Below are positions 6,155-6,460 of a DNA stretch of 6,460 bases, one piece after another. Both the position numbers and the translations under genes were made by a program. Location of the stretch: NCBI GenBank assembly GCA_963743595.1, contig CAVURW010000135.1, forward strand, positions 1 to 6,460, given 5' to 3'. The first letter of the stretch is position 1. The number at the start of each line of letters is the position of its first letter. This DNA comes from CAVURW01 sp963743595. GTDB taxonomy: Bacteria; Verrucomicrobiota; Verrucomicrobiia; Methylacidiphilales; UBA1321. The notes below the pieces were generated by a model. It was not told the origin of the DNA. It searched no databases and was given only the letters and a program-made list of their open reading frames with translations.

Positions 6155-6177
6155 CTTTTAGGAAACACGTGAACGCT

Positions 6178-6460
6178 ATGACTCATTTGGATCGTTTGGA
6201 GCATCAGTCCGTCTATTTATTGCGCGAAGCCTACTACGCGTTCGAGGACATCGCCATGCCTTGGAGCATGGGTAAAGATTCGAATGTCCTGATCTGGCTC
6301 TCCATGAAAGCGTTCGGCGGTCACGTGCCCTACCCCGTTTTGCACATCGATACCACCTATGAATTCGAGGAGATGCTGGTGTTCCGGGATTGGGCGGTGA
6401 AGCATTACGGTCTGAAATTGATCGTGAAGATCAACGAAGAGGCGCGCGCCCGGGGAATCG
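6178..6460 (+). CDS. cysD: Sulfate adenylyltransferase subunit 2 (CysD), N-terminal part, cut by window edge
   Basis: The frame is open from ATG 6178 to the last base, giving 94 codons of a protein usually near 300 residues. It starts MTHLDRLEHQSVYLLREAY, the usual CysD opening. The PP-loop of the ATP pyrophosphatase fold follows as WSMGKDSNVLIWL, with SMGKDS at 30-35. Next come KAFGGHVPYPVLHIDTTYEFEEM and RDWAVKHYGL, all matching CysD (E. coli has SIGKDS and LLHVDTGWKFREM). With the GTPase CysN it makes adenosine 5'-phosphosulfate from ATP and sulfate in the cytoplasm, the first step of sulfate assimilation. An in-frame GTG at 6169 is an alternative start and lies closer (5 nt) to the AGGA motif at 6160-6163, which is 14 nt from the ATG. 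A cysN partner would be expected to the right. Confidence 0.88.
   Translation, partial: MTHLDRLEHQSVYLLREAYYAFEDIAMPWSMGKDSNVLIWLSMKAFGGHVPYPVLHIDTTYEFEEMLVFRDWAVKHYGLKLIVKINEEARARGI

Noticed and set aside
6217..6405. A 62-codon minus-strand open frame opposite cysD
   Set aside because: It is a shadow of the strongly supported CysD frame.

Overview
The window is bacterial chromosome of moderate GC (mid-50s percent by eye). It holds five intact or nearly intact genes, one gene cut by the right edge, and one gene remnant. Gene content and protein style suggest a free-living heterotroph, perhaps Verrucomicrobiota: a FucP-type sugar symporter, a membrane-anchored Kelch propeller, an RhlE-like helicase with a long disordered N-terminus, a SMI1/KNR4 (SUKH) protein and a CysD-like sulfurylase subunit. 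This taxonomic guess is inference only; there is no rRNA or marker gene to fix it.

Layout, left to right. (1) 29-1213, minus: a seven-bladed Kelch-type beta-propeller behind an N-terminal membrane anchor. (2) 1214-1373: intergenic region between divergent genes, with a candidate minus-strand promoter overlapped by a short dyad. (3) 1374-3092, plus: a DEAD-box RNA helicase with every core motif, a disordered N-terminal extension and an RG/glycine tail. (4) 3109-3879, plus: a DNA-polymerase-beta-superfamily nucleotidyltransferase of the COG3541/RlaP type, 16 nt behind the helicase with a good ribosome binding site, so probably in the same operon. (5) 3876-4024, minus: a broken N-terminal fragment of a SUKH gene. 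(6) 4038-4574, minus: an intact SUKH gene. (7) 4630-5982, minus: an L-fucose:H+ symporter-like permease. (8) 5983-6177: divergent intergenic region with several dyads. (9) 6178-6460, plus, running off the window: the start of cysD.

The most notable structure is a 141-bp direct repeat, 3884-4024 and 4484-4624, with the copies exactly 600 nt (200 codons) apart and only 8 mismatches. Each copy carries the same 5' leader, ribosome binding site and first ~31 codons of the SUKH gene. The right copy leads into the intact gene. The left copy breaks off where the SUKH domain would begin and hits a stop that overlaps the stop of the convergent nucleotidyltransferase gene. This looks like a tandem duplication of an immunity-type gene whose second unit was mostly deleted. 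It also leaves the intact gene flanked by long direct repeats that could recombine.

The helicase and nucleotidyltransferase may act together in RNA processing or repair (inference). FucP stands alone, with no fucose catabolic genes in view. CysD would begin a sulfate-activation operon to the right of the window. I found no complete new multi-gene system; the SUKH duplication and the helicase/nucleotidyltransferase pair are the best leads.
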